Part shown: piece by piece, positions 21,792 through 31,837 of the stretch
Numbering within the stretch: the first letter of the stretch is position 1
How the letters are laid out: each line of letters starts with the position of its first letter
From: Spirodela intermedia
Taxonomy: Eukaryota; Streptophyta; Magnoliopsida; Alismatales; Araceae
Assembly (NCBI GenBank): GCA_902729315.2
Contig: LR746277.1
Span: forward strand, 3,725,001 to 3,789,000
DNA: 64,000 nt
Reading direction: 5' to 3'
Made by a program: the position numbers and the translations under genes
Notes under the pieces: model-generated
Seen by the model: only the letters and a program-made list of their open reading frames with translations
What the model was told of the DNA's origin: nothing
Database searches by the model: none

Positions 21792-22976
21792 ATGGAGCTC
21801 GATCTCGACGAGCTAAAGGCAGTGAGGGTCCTCGGCAGAGGAGCCACCGGCACCGTCTTCCTCGTCGCCGACCGTTCGCGGGGGGTCTCCCATGCGGTCC
21901 CTCACTGCTTCGCTCTCAAGGTCGTCGAGAAGTCTCCCTCGCTGGCCACCGAGCGGCGCGCTCGTTGGGAGGTCTCAGTGCTGTCTCGTCTCTGCCATCC
22001 GTTTCTTCCCACCCTCGTCGGCCGCCTGGAGACCCCCGATTTTCTAGCCTGGGCCGTTCCCTACTGCTCCGGCGGCGACCTCAATGCCCTGCGCCAGTCC
22101 CAGACCGACGGCGTGTTCTCTAACTCCGCCATCCGCTTCTACGTATCGGAGCTCGTTCTCGTCCTCGCCCACCTCCACTCCCTCGGCATCGTCTACCGGG
22201 ACCTCAAGCCGGAGAACGTCCTCATCCAGGACTCGGGCCACATTACGCTCACCGACTTCGACCTCTCCAGGCAGCTATCCCCAGCGTCGTCCTCGCCCAC
22301 CTCCCCCCTCTCGCCCCCTCCCCCGGAGAAGGCCAAGGAGCACCGGCGGCACCGCTGGCGGATTTTCTCCGGCGGGCTTCTGTTCGACGACCAGAAACTT
22401 GACAAGAAGAAGGCCAAGTCCGTCCGGGTGACGCCGGCGAGCAGGAAGGACTCGAGCGTGGAACGGTCCGACTCCTTCGTGGGGACCGAGGAGTACGTCT
22501 CGCCGGAAGTAATCCACGGCGACGGCCACGAGTTCGCGGTGGACTGGTGGGCCCTGGGGATCTTGACGTATGAGATGGCGTATGGACGGACCCCCTTCCG
22601 GGGGCACAACCGGACGGAGACGTTCCTCAACGTGATAACCCGGGAGCCCGAGTTCGTCGGAAAGCAACCGTCAGAGCTGACGGACCTGATCGCGCGGCTC
22701 CTGGCCAAGGATCCGGCAAGACGGCTAGGGTTCCACGGTGGCGCCGAGGAGGTGAAGGCCCACACTTTCTTCAACGGGGTGCAGTGGAACTTCCTTCCAG
22801 CCGTGATCCGCCCTCCGTTCCTCGCCGACGACAGCGAGAACCAGACGGCAGCGCTGGAGTGCGGCGGTGGGGGCTTCGACGTGCGGGACTACTACAAGAA
22901 GCTCCGGCAGCCGCAGCAGCAAGCGACGGCGCCGGGGTCCCCATTGAGAGCGTCCACGTCCTGGAGGGAATTCTGA
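21792..22976 (+). CDS. AGCVIII Ser/Thr kinase, UNICORN (UCN)/UCN-like type
   Basis: An intronless CDS of 394 aa starting [15 protein letters not shown]. The glycine loop GRGATG begins at residue 15, the ATP-binding Lys is 43 (CFALKVV) and the catalytic loop YRDLKPEN is at 135-142. The magnesium loop reads DFD (155-157) in place of DFG, which is diagnostic of plant AGCVIII kinases. A Ser/Pro/Lys-rich insertion of about 70 residues (165-232) lies before the activation-loop block [10 protein letters not shown], also a clade trait. The HFF-like motif (HTFFNGVQW) and a C-terminal aromatic motif (SWREF) resemble the PDK1-docking PIF tail. The opening, the [11 protein letters not shown] block and the RPPF segment match UCN/UCNL best. 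Arabidopsis UCN restrains ectopic growth in ovules by acting on the KANADI factor ATS. The upstream in-frame Met at 21603 is rejected (leader CT tract and TATA-like site lie there). Confidence 0.92.
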   Translation: MELDLDELKAVRVLGRGATGTVFLVADRSRGVSHAVPHCFALKVVEKSPSLATERRARWEVSVLSRLCHPFLPTLVGRLETPDFLAWAVPYCSGGDLNALRQSQTDGVFSNSAIRFYVSELVLVLAHLHSLGIVYRDLKPENVLIQDSGHITLTDFDLSRQLSPASSSPTSPLSPPPPEKAKEHRRHRWRIFSGGLLFDDQKLDKKKAKSVRVTPASRKDSSVERSDSFVGTEEYVSPEVIHGDGHEFAVDWWALGILTYEMAYGRTPFRGHNRTETFLNVITREPEFVGKQPSELTDLIARLLAKDPARRLGFHGGAEEVKAHTFFNGVQWNFLPAVIRPPFLADDSENQTAALECGGGGFDVRDYYKKLRQPQQQATAPGSPLRASTSWREF

Positions 22977-24509
22977 CAAAATGATAGGTTAGCGACTGTT
23001 GTACAGTGTGATCTCTATTGGGGTGAAGCACCTTCTCTTCATAAATGAAGCTGTCGACTGGTAATTCGAATTCCGACCTCGAAATCATTCGACGGAAGCT
23101 CACGGTCTCGGGCGCCATGTCAGTAGCTGCGGTGGGTTCGTCTGAGGCGGCTCTATTGGCTTGGCTTCACGATGAGAAACGGACCCGCCGTCCTCGTTCT
23201 CTCTCCCTCTCTTGTCCCTGGAAACTGTCTGGCTTGGTGCTGGAACCTCAGCCAACGAGTAATGACAGCCCAGGATCTGGCCTGCAGACCCCATAGACCT
23301 ACCCCCGCGACATTACTTCCATTGATCTGCCGGACCGGCTAACAGAGCTCCAGCTACAGTCGTAGCCAGTGAGAAGCCAGTATAATTACTCTCAAGGGTC
23401 CAATCATTCTGGACCCGAAACACTGTAGGCATCAGCTGATCGCTCGCTTCCGTTACCACTGGTATGGAAATCTCCGTACTTCACCAGTGAGGTCGAAAGG
23501 TCGTCTCATTCAGACAGAACAACGGCATAAACTGTCGATCAATGACGTACTTCCATTGGCCAACTGAGGAGTCTGATAAATATTCTGACAAAGAAATAAT
23601 GAAGACCAGTCTCCACAACCTCACTCGATAAGAAACACCAAGCGTGACCACGGAGAACAATCTACGTAAGAGATAATCAGATCTTGATCTTAACTCATAA
23701 TTTGGAACATCTGGTAACATTCGACCCATGAGTACTATTTGGGTAGTCATCTAGCCTATCATGCGAGTGTGCCTCATTTTCTGGTTTTGCACAACATTTA
23801 ACAAATTCATAATGTCTCTTAAAAGAAGAAAGTATTGGGTCTTGCGGTATAACAGGATGCTCATCAGATGAGCATTTTACAAAGAGGTCAATTAATTTGT
23901 ACCTTATCATTTGCAGTGCTCATCATATTGCAGAATGTTGGAGAAGACTTCAAACGCAAATTCGATTATGCAGTGTAGTGTTTGCAAAGAAGAAGAATGG
24001 TATGATTGGCATGGGACTAAGTTGTATTTGAAGTTGTCCCTGAGGTTAAGCCTAGCATGAAATCCTCTTTGAATCTCAATGATATAGATAATCATATCCT
24101 GTTACAATCCTTAGATAGTGAAAAGCCCTTTTTATCTTCATGACAATGACGATGAAAATCTATCGAAAAATATTGACTACTTTGAGATAAATTTAAGCTC
24201 TAAATTCTAAAAAAATGGCAAATCTTTAAGACATTAATGGTAGTGGGCTTAGTGGCAGTCTACTTCTACATTGGCCATTGAGCTTAGTTACAACATTATT
24301 TTATATCCTAAATATCTAAGTTGGCTTCAGCAAGCAACGATGAGATCTTCATAATTTTAATAAATATTTGACAACATGTTTACTCAATTCTAATAAAATA
24401 TTTATAGGGGGATTATTATTGTTGCCAATCGTCAACGAATTCTGGATTACATAACTTCCATTTTCTTTAAACTCATGTAAAATATTTAAAAAACTCATAA
24501 TTATTATGA

Positions 24510-24700
24510 ATTTCTAATTATCAAAATAAATTTATTTTCAACAACCATATCATCAACATATTCATGGAGAATATCTACTCTAGTACATTTTCATGTACCA
24601 TATAATGTCTTATATGCCTTGTTTATTAACCAAATTTATCAGATTAGAGTGTTGGGGGGAATGTTGATGCCCAACCTTTCCATCATACGTTTCCCTTTAT
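24510..24700 (-). pseudogene. Ty3/gypsy-like reverse-transcriptase relic
   Basis: The minus strand encodes Tyr-Val-Asp-Asp-Met at 24560-24546, followed by V-V-E-N-K, close to the gypsy consensus of YVDD followed by MVVKS. Upstream residues fit the preceding block poorly and one stop is present. It is short and degenerate. Confidence 0.4.
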
Positions 24701-25011
24701 AAAACATCATGAGTGCATGATGCTTCTTCATGTACTTCATCAATTTTTCATTTTAAAATGTTTTGTTTACGTGAAAATCATAAATTCTAATAAAAATTAT
24801 TCATAAGTTACAAAAGGATTGTTAACAATTTAGGCCTAGACATCAGCACAAGAAATTCTAGAGAATCAATCTCCAATGTTCATGTGAATCACAAGAGATT
24901 GGCAAGGGCTGGGAGGAGCTTATGATGTTGATGCTGGAATGTCTAAGACTTCAATGTTTTCTCCATCCAAATTTTGGTGACATAAGTATGTCTTGATACA
25001 ATATTGATGAA

Positions 25012-25013
<2 letters not shown>

Positions 25014-25067
<54 letters not shown>
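25014..25067. repeat. (GA)27 microsatellite
   Basis: 54 bases of perfect GA inside AT-rich, non-genic DNA. Confidence 0.97.
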
Positions 25068-25070
<3 letters not shown>

Positions 25071-26917
25071 CCAAGTTATTGAATCATTTTTTTTTACCTT
25101 TTAACCATGATGGTAGCAAGACATATGTCTTGCACAATACTCTGGTCAACTTCCAAGAGTTAAGATCTAGATTGGAGAAACTAAAGACGATTAAATACGT
25201 GAGGTGCAAGATAAATAATAATTAAGAAGAGGCTTATTCCAAAAATATTGAAAGAACATGATGTATATAATGCAAGCACTAGCACAAATTCACTCAGCTA
25301 AAAACTTTTTTGGAGGCTATTGAATTAAGAAAGCATGAAAAGCTTGCAACAAATGTCTCTATGGTCCCATTTTATTGAGAGATACATGAGGAAGATTGTT
25401 AATAAATATTATTTACAAAAAATAGTGATAAAAATGATTTCTAGGTCAGATAATAAAAATTGAAAAAAAGGAGAGTGATACATGAATAGTTTAATCTATA
25501 GCCTCATTTTCAATAGGAAATTTATATTGTAGAATGGTGCAGTAAATCAAGTGTTATATTAATGTATATTACGTGAAGAACATTCTTTCAAGTCTCATAT
25601 TTTGGCTTACGTGAAGTTTTTTCATGGAATAATGTAGTATATCAAACATTATTACTTAGTATATGAAAGAGATTCAAAAGAAGAAAGTTGGATCTAAAAT
25701 AAAATAAAATAATTTTTAAATCAAGCATTTTGCATGTTGACTTATACTCGACATACAATGAAAAAGTCAAAATTCAAGAGAGAGAAATTTGTCATAAAAA
25801 ATTGTGTGATAATTCAAATTTAAATCCAAAATGATTCGTATTAATCTAAACATCTAGAAAATAAAGATTCTCTATGAGAATCCAATCTTCATGGTATCTC
25901 ACATTACATCGACATATCTTAGAGTATCTCCAATCACATGCAATAAATCCTAAATGATGTAAGATAACATTAATTGGATAATGTTTAGGTTAAAAACTCA
26001 TCAATGGAGTGGGATCAGTGACAAAATATTATGTTGGTGAACTAAGAGGTTAAGTATTTATGCTCAATTAGTTTTATTTGTAGCTCAATCCTTAATCTCA
26101 TATGTGAAAGCACTCTAAGAGTGTTAGTAATAAGAAAAAATCTATGCTATGCTAATGATCTCTTGTCTAGCAAGGAGAGATAAACTCATGAAATCTATCT
26201 TTTAAAGTGATTGGTTGATCTTATGAATTTCAATAGGTTTCTTGGATAGAATATTAAAACTAATTGTATAACCCCCTTAGTAATTGGAGATAAGTCAAAG
26301 CAGACCAAAACCATTATAAAAGAGTGCACCTTATTTTTTGAATAGTGCTTCAACCAACACCAAAGTAGTTAACTCAAGATATTGATAGTCATAGGAAAAA
26401 TGTGAAAGGTCTAAAATTTTTATATAAATATTAAATGACTAATTCATCCCCTCTATTAGAAGGACCTAATATAGTCCTAGGACTAACAAGTACATGAAAA
26501 TTTATATTACAAAATAATAAATTATATAAAACATATTAGTTTGTATCAAAACTATGTTGTAAAAAAATCAACACAATAGCAATATACAAAAAAATTCAAA
26601 TATCAAGCACAAATGGTATAACAGGAAACTTACATGAAAAATAATGTCTTAATAAATAAAAAATATATTATGAAATATAAGTGTCTAATTAAGGAGAAAT
26701 ATATAAATACTTTGGAATACCAAGTATAATTTATAATAAAATATATTATTATGTTAATATCTTAAAATAATATAATTTAATATTTTTAATTTACAATGTA
26801 ATTGTATAACATGTGAAACCACATATCTCAATAATTGGAATCTTCATTGTCATAAATCAATAAGAAGAGTGACATGTATTTTCATATATAATTTATTTAT
26901 TGAAATCACATTTAACA

Positions 26918-26922
26918 TTTAT
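26918..26922. other. Target-site duplication, left copy (TTTAT)
   Basis: Identical to 31833-31837 on the other side of the copia element. Five bases is the usual copia duplication length. Confidence 0.7.
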
Positions 26923-27167
26923 TGTAAGAATCCCAAGCCCTGATTTTTTGTGCTCACAACATTTTGGGGAGAGGTTATTTGAAGTAATGGTAAAATGGAC
27001 AGCTTACTTCACTTAGGGTTCACAACCCCTTTAAGTATAAAGGGTAGATTTAGCCAGTTGGTTACAAGTAAGAAAATGATTTGAACTAATAAACATAAAG
27101 ATAAGGAAATAACTAAAAAGATATTGAGAGTAAATGCAAATTTTAAGAAATATCTCATCTCTCAACA
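26923..27167 (-). repeat. Copia 3' LTR
   Basis: 245 bp with TG...CA ends. It aligns with 31612-31832 over shared blocks such as AAGTAATGGTAAAAT and TATCTCAT, with many substitutions and small indels. Confidence 0.8.
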
Positions 27168-27176
27168 CTCTCCCTC
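27168..27176 (-). other. Copia polypurine tract
   Basis: The minus strand reads GAGGGAGAG immediately before the LTR start TGTTGAG, the standard copia arrangement. Confidence 0.75.
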
Positions 27177-27179
27177 AAG

Positions 27180-27560
27180 TGGGTAAATGAATATCTTTTA
27201 TTCTAATTTGCTCATCATTTTCCACATAGTGAGGTTGAGGAGTCCCTTTGTAAACAAGACTGCACATTAGTCCTCTAATTTAACATTGGAGCAAAGAACT
27301 CTAACTTCAATTTTCTCTTTGATGATATGATGATCTACTTCTATGTGTTTTGTTTGTTCATTATGCACTAGATTATTTGTAGTATCATGACATACTTGTT
27401 ATCACAAATGAGTTTGATGAGCATTACATATGATTTTATTAAATCATCTAAGATTCTCTTGATCCATAGGGCCCTTGTGCCATAGCTCTAAGCTCCAATG
27501 TACTTGACCTTGAGATAATTAGTATTTTCCTACTTCTTCATGTAATTAGATTTTCTCTTA
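27180..27560 (-). pseudogene. Copia RNase H remnant
   Basis: Decayed minus-strand codons keep the order of the RNase H tail: an ELRAMAQG segment, a CDNK-like segment, an H-x-E-x-D-H-H-I-I-K-E-K stretch and a final LFTKG-like motif. Confidence 0.7.
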
Positions 27561-27779
27561 AGAATGAATAATATGTTGATGTGAATCTCATATCCACCAT
27601 TGATTTGACATAATCTACATTAGTAAAAATTTCTAAATTAGTATTATAATTAGGTTGGGACAAAATTTAATATATTATTCTCTTTAGGTATTAGAGAACA
27701 TTACGAGTTGCTCAATCATAAATTTCCCTTTGATTGTGCATGAATAGATTTCCCATGACTTACACAATATTAGGCATGG

Positions 27780-28720
27780 TTTGAGAGAGGTAGATTAGTT
27801 TGCCTACTAATTTGTTAGTACTTTTTTTGATCAGCTAATGGGTTATCTTTCCCTTAGCCTAATTTTCCAGTTAGTGGGTGTAGCATCTAGTTTACACTCA
27901 CTAGTACATGTTTCTTATAGTAAATCTAATTTATATTTTACTTGTGATAGAAATATCTCTTGTTTAGAATATTTTACACTCATTTCTAAGAAATATTTCA
28001 ACTTTTTCAATCATTTTATTTCAAAATGAGTCGATAATTTTTCATTTAAGGATTCAATTTCTATTAAGTCATCAGATGTGAGGATTGACATATACAAGTA
28101 GAATGGAGAGTCATTTCTCTGTGTGTTTAAAAAAGAACATATAGTCACCACTACTCTATTAGTAATTTATTGTCAATATGGTCATTGAGAGTTTGTCAAA
28201 CTAGGCCAATAGTGACTATGTCAACCCATATAATGATTTCTTTAACTTACACACTAGGCTTTGATTGACTTCATTCCAAAATATAGGTGGAGCATTTATC
28301 TAAATCTCTTCACTCAGTGATCTATGTAAGAAGTCATTCTTCATGTCCAATTGATGAAGTTTTCATCCCTTAGTTATTGTCATTAGACTCAAAATTCATA
28401 TCATGTTTGTTTTAGCTATTGGTGGAAACGTTCCTTTTAATCAATCAAAATTTATGTCTATATCATTCAATGACTAATCTGTACCTCTCCACTAACTCAA
28501 CTGAATTATACTTGACCATAAATATCTATTTACACCTCACATATTTCTTCCCTCTAGGTAGCTCCACTAACTCTTATGTCTCATTTTTTATCAATGTCTT
28601 CATCTCTACATCCGTCATATTTCTCTATTCGATGTCATTCAAGGCATCATATAATGTAGTTGGGATAGGAATTTATTCAATTTCTATAAGAAAGGATGCA
28701 TGTGTTGGGGGTAATCTATG
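27780..28720 (-). pseudogene. Copia reverse-transcriptase remnant
   Basis: Minus-strand segments resemble the RT opening (a VKYNS...ERY block near 28.5 kb) and the palm/connection part (SDDLIEIESL followed by LKYFLEM near 28.0 kb). Several stops interrupt it. Confidence 0.75.
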
Positions 28721-29379
28721 AAGAAAAAATATAGTTTTGTAGTGGGTATGTTATGGATTCAGTACTATCATGAGGGATGAATGAATTGATGCTTCTCTCT
28801 TATTGTTTTAGAGAAGTGTTTTACTTATTTTTTGTATATATATCTTATAATAGATTTGAGTTTGAGAGTTGTCCTTTTTTCTTTTTTTTCAGTATATATT
28901 TTTTTACACCTCTCCTTTAAGGTTAGAATGACTAGTTGAATCTCGTCTCTATGAAGTAAATAGGTATTCTTCTCAAGTATGATCCACTCTTTATTCCATT
29001 CTTTATTATGTACTTTTATTTTGTCTTGTAGTAATTTTCACCTTCATTAAGTGTAACATCTATTGTGATATATTTTTTTTGTCTTTTGGGGTCATATGAC
29101 TTATAACCCTTTTGAGTGTTGGAGTCTCCCATGAAGATGCACTTAAGTGCTCGTGAGATAATTTTTAAGCATAGTATATAAGTCCACATCTAAATAAAAT
29201 AGTCTTAAACTTAAAACATATAATTTTATGATTATAATTGAACATTTCTTGTCTAATATCTTAGATAACCACCTATTTATTAGGTGAGGCCTCTTTCCAC
29301 ATATATTTAAGGACGTTCCTTTGAATTATGGGTAACCTACTTACTTTTAGTAAGTCTTAATTCTCTCGTTCCGCTATTT

Positions 29380-29760
29380 GGTTATGTTGGGGAGTATTCA
29401 CCCATAATGTTTCATGGATTATGCCATTTGTTTTAAAGAGTTGGGTTATATCTCTATCATTGTAATTCCTTGTATTATTAAATATAAATCATTTAATAGA
29501 AATATCAAATTATTCTTCGATCATTTGGAAGATATGTCTTATTATTTATGTTACCTCTGATTCGTGGTCGTCAAATACATCAAAGTTATTTTAGTACAAT
29601 CATCTATGATAGACTAGGGACTATTAAAAGTCATCAATGTTGGTGAAGCACTCCACACATCAATAAGATCAAGTTAAATATTTGAGACACTTCAAATTTA
29701 GCAACGAGTAGTTCGAGTGTTATACCTTATTAGTTGGCATGCATTACATAAAAAAGAACT
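29380..29760 (-). pseudogene. Copia integrase remnant
   Basis: A Cys-x2-Cys of the HHCC finger lies at 29748-29737. An IDVW segment (first catalytic Asp) is at about 29661-29653, and IIDDCTK at about 29610-29589. All are on the minus strand, with intervening stops. Confidence 0.75.
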
Positions 29761-30582
29761 TCCATCATGTTCACTAAATAAATCAGAAAATAAATTTTTG
29801 GGAGTCATAATTGACATATGATGTAAATATTAATAAGTTGATGTATGTTTTTTGTATATGATTAATTGTTTACTGATTCCACCATTGAGGTTGACTCCAT
29901 TAGTTCCACTAAGTTCATTTAGGTAATATACTTTTCATTCTTCAAGGAGTCTAATACTTCATCATGTGTCTTTGTCATACAAAATGTATCTATTAATAAT
30001 TATTAAAATACCATATTTTAATGAGCATCTAAGTTTGCTGAGTGAAATCAAATTGTCTAAGAGAAGATGAATAGATATAACTTGAAAAATCCTACCAATC
30101 TTGGGAATTTTGATTAATCCAATACTTTCTATATGAATGAACTTACCATCAGCTGTCAAAATATGTCTACCTTTCGGACAATGTTCATATAACATAAAAT
30201 AATATATATGAAAGGACGTGATTGATGGCCCCATAATTTAGAATCTATATTATTATCTTTGAGATAAATATTTAGTACATATGAGAATTGATTGTTCAAT
30301 AAAATGATAGTGTATGTAATAAAAAAATTACCATAACGAAGTTGTTGAGAATACAAATGAACTTGAACTCAAGGTTTTTTCATTTGCTTGATTCTATTTT
30401 TGACTTTTCTTATTTCTTCATTTTTAAAAGAAGTTGGCATATTGGTGAATTAGTGCCAAATGTACCTCATCATTAGAGGAGCCTAAATTGCTATTCTCCT
30501 ACATGTTCTTTCATTGCGTAAGTGAGAGGGTTAGACTTAAGTATCCTTGACTCATTCTAGATGATTTTTCATGTAACTTTAC

Positions 30583-30624
30583 GTATGTCTCTTGTGTATG
30601 TCATCCCTTCCAACAATAAGAACG
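30583..30624 (-). pseudogene. Copia gag zinc knuckle, mutated
   Basis: Exactly 14 codons with CCHC spacing (x2, x4, x4). Cys1 is now Arg and Cys3 is now Tyr; Cys2 and the His remain, with one internal stop between them. Confidence 0.65.
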
Positions 30625-31597
30625 TCATATATTGATCTTAGGGTTAACTCATTGTTTTGGGTTTTGACCTTGTTTTTCCTTGGAGAAAATGAGTCCAATT
30701 GTGCTCTTAGAGTCTTTGCTAGGGTTGAGATTATGTGTTTATTCAGCATTATTCTTTGTTATTAATGGTGAGTTGTTAGGTTGTTGATTCTCACCAACTA
30801 TGATTAATCAGCTCCCTTCTTGCCTCATTATAGTCACTACTTCCTCAAAGTTGAGAACTTGTTCTTGTTTTAGTAATTAGTTTGATAATTGTTCATATTG
30901 AGGCTTTAAACTAAAGAGAAATGTGTACATACAATCATTTAGGATATAAGTTCTCTATTTTGAGTTAGGGTATCGTACTGATTAGTAATTATTAATTTCC
31001 ATTCAAGTAGCTTTAAGTTTACATGCATAGTCTAATATGCTCCGGTTTCCTTAAACTATGGACACAAACTTAGTGATTAGGTGAGATATCTTAGATTCAT
31101 CATGTCTTTTTATGTGCATACAACGAACTTTGTCTCATATTTCTTTCACATAAAGGATTCTAAAGAAGTAGTATGTAATAAATAAATTAATATTTTAAAA
31201 GAGCTAGGCTTTGATTATTATGTCTATCTCTCATCATGTGTTATACTAAAGATCTGATTTAAAGTATGGGTTCACACTAAGTAAGTGTTTTAGTTTTCTT
31301 TTACTAAAGAGTATCATGTCTGCATATTCCTCTTATTATAGTAAGTTCAAACCATTGAACCTATACTTATGGATTTTTGAAAGTTTGAAACATCTCACAT
31401 ATTCTTCTATTATACTGATTGGCATATTAGAGAGACTAAGAGTATTTTTCATCTCTTCATCTTCATGGTCTCAATAATCATAGATCTCTTAAATTATGGA
31501 TGGTTTTAACTATTAGTTCTAATTCAACTATATTATGAGTCTCATTAGAGATATTAAAGAAAAATAAAGATAAAAGTTAGAATGAATATACATGAAG

Positions 31598-31609
31598 CTC
31601 TAATACTAT
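31598..31609 (-). other. Copia primer-binding site (initiator tRNA-Met type)
   Basis: The minus strand reads TAGTATTAGAGC, adjoining the LTR. The usual plant copia site TGGTATCAGAGC differs by one G-to-A and one C-to-T transition. Confidence 0.75.
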
Positions 31610-31611
31610 AT

Positions 31612-31832
31612 TGAAATCTCAAGCCTTAATCTTCTATGCTCATACTACTTTTGAGAAAGGTTCTTCAAAGTAATGGTAAAATAGAAATGTTCTTTCACTT
31701 AGGATTCATGACCCTTTTAAGTGCAGAAGGTGGAGTTATCAAGTTTTTTATAAGTAATAAAAGGACACGACCTGATAAATATGAGAATAAGAAAATAAAT
31801 ATAAATCTTGGTAGATATCTCATGTCCCAATA
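31612..31832 (-). repeat. Copia 5' LTR
   Basis: 221 bp, partner of 26923-27167. Its outer terminus is mutated (CA to TA on the plus strand). Confidence 0.78.
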
Positions 31833-31837
31833 TTTAT
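31833..31837. other. Target-site duplication, right copy (TTTAT)
   Basis: Perfect match to 26918-26922. Confidence 0.7.

Larger units (their letters stand above)
22977..26922. other. Kinase 3' flank, then AT-rich repeat-derived DNA
   Basis: The sequence turns AT-rich from about 23.4 kb. A short Ty3/gypsy-like reverse-transcriptase relic is visible near 24.5-24.7 kb, and a (GA)27 tract at 25014-25067. The remainder could not be classified and no gene was supported. Confidence 0.5.
26923..31832 (-). mobile_element. Degenerate Ty1/copia LTR retrotransposon (minus orientation)
   Basis: A 4.9-kb element bounded by TTTAT target duplications. It has diverged LTRs (26923-27167 and 31612-31832), a primer-binding site like initiator tRNA-Met and a polypurine tract. 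On the minus strand, decayed coding blocks occur in the order gag zinc knuckle (about 30.6 kb), integrase (29.2-29.8 kb), reverse transcriptase (27.8-28.7 kb) and RNase H (27.2-27.6 kb). Integrase before RT identifies Ty1/copia. Stops and frameshifts are abundant throughout, so it is dead. LTR divergence is visibly high, so the insertion is old. Confidence 0.88.
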
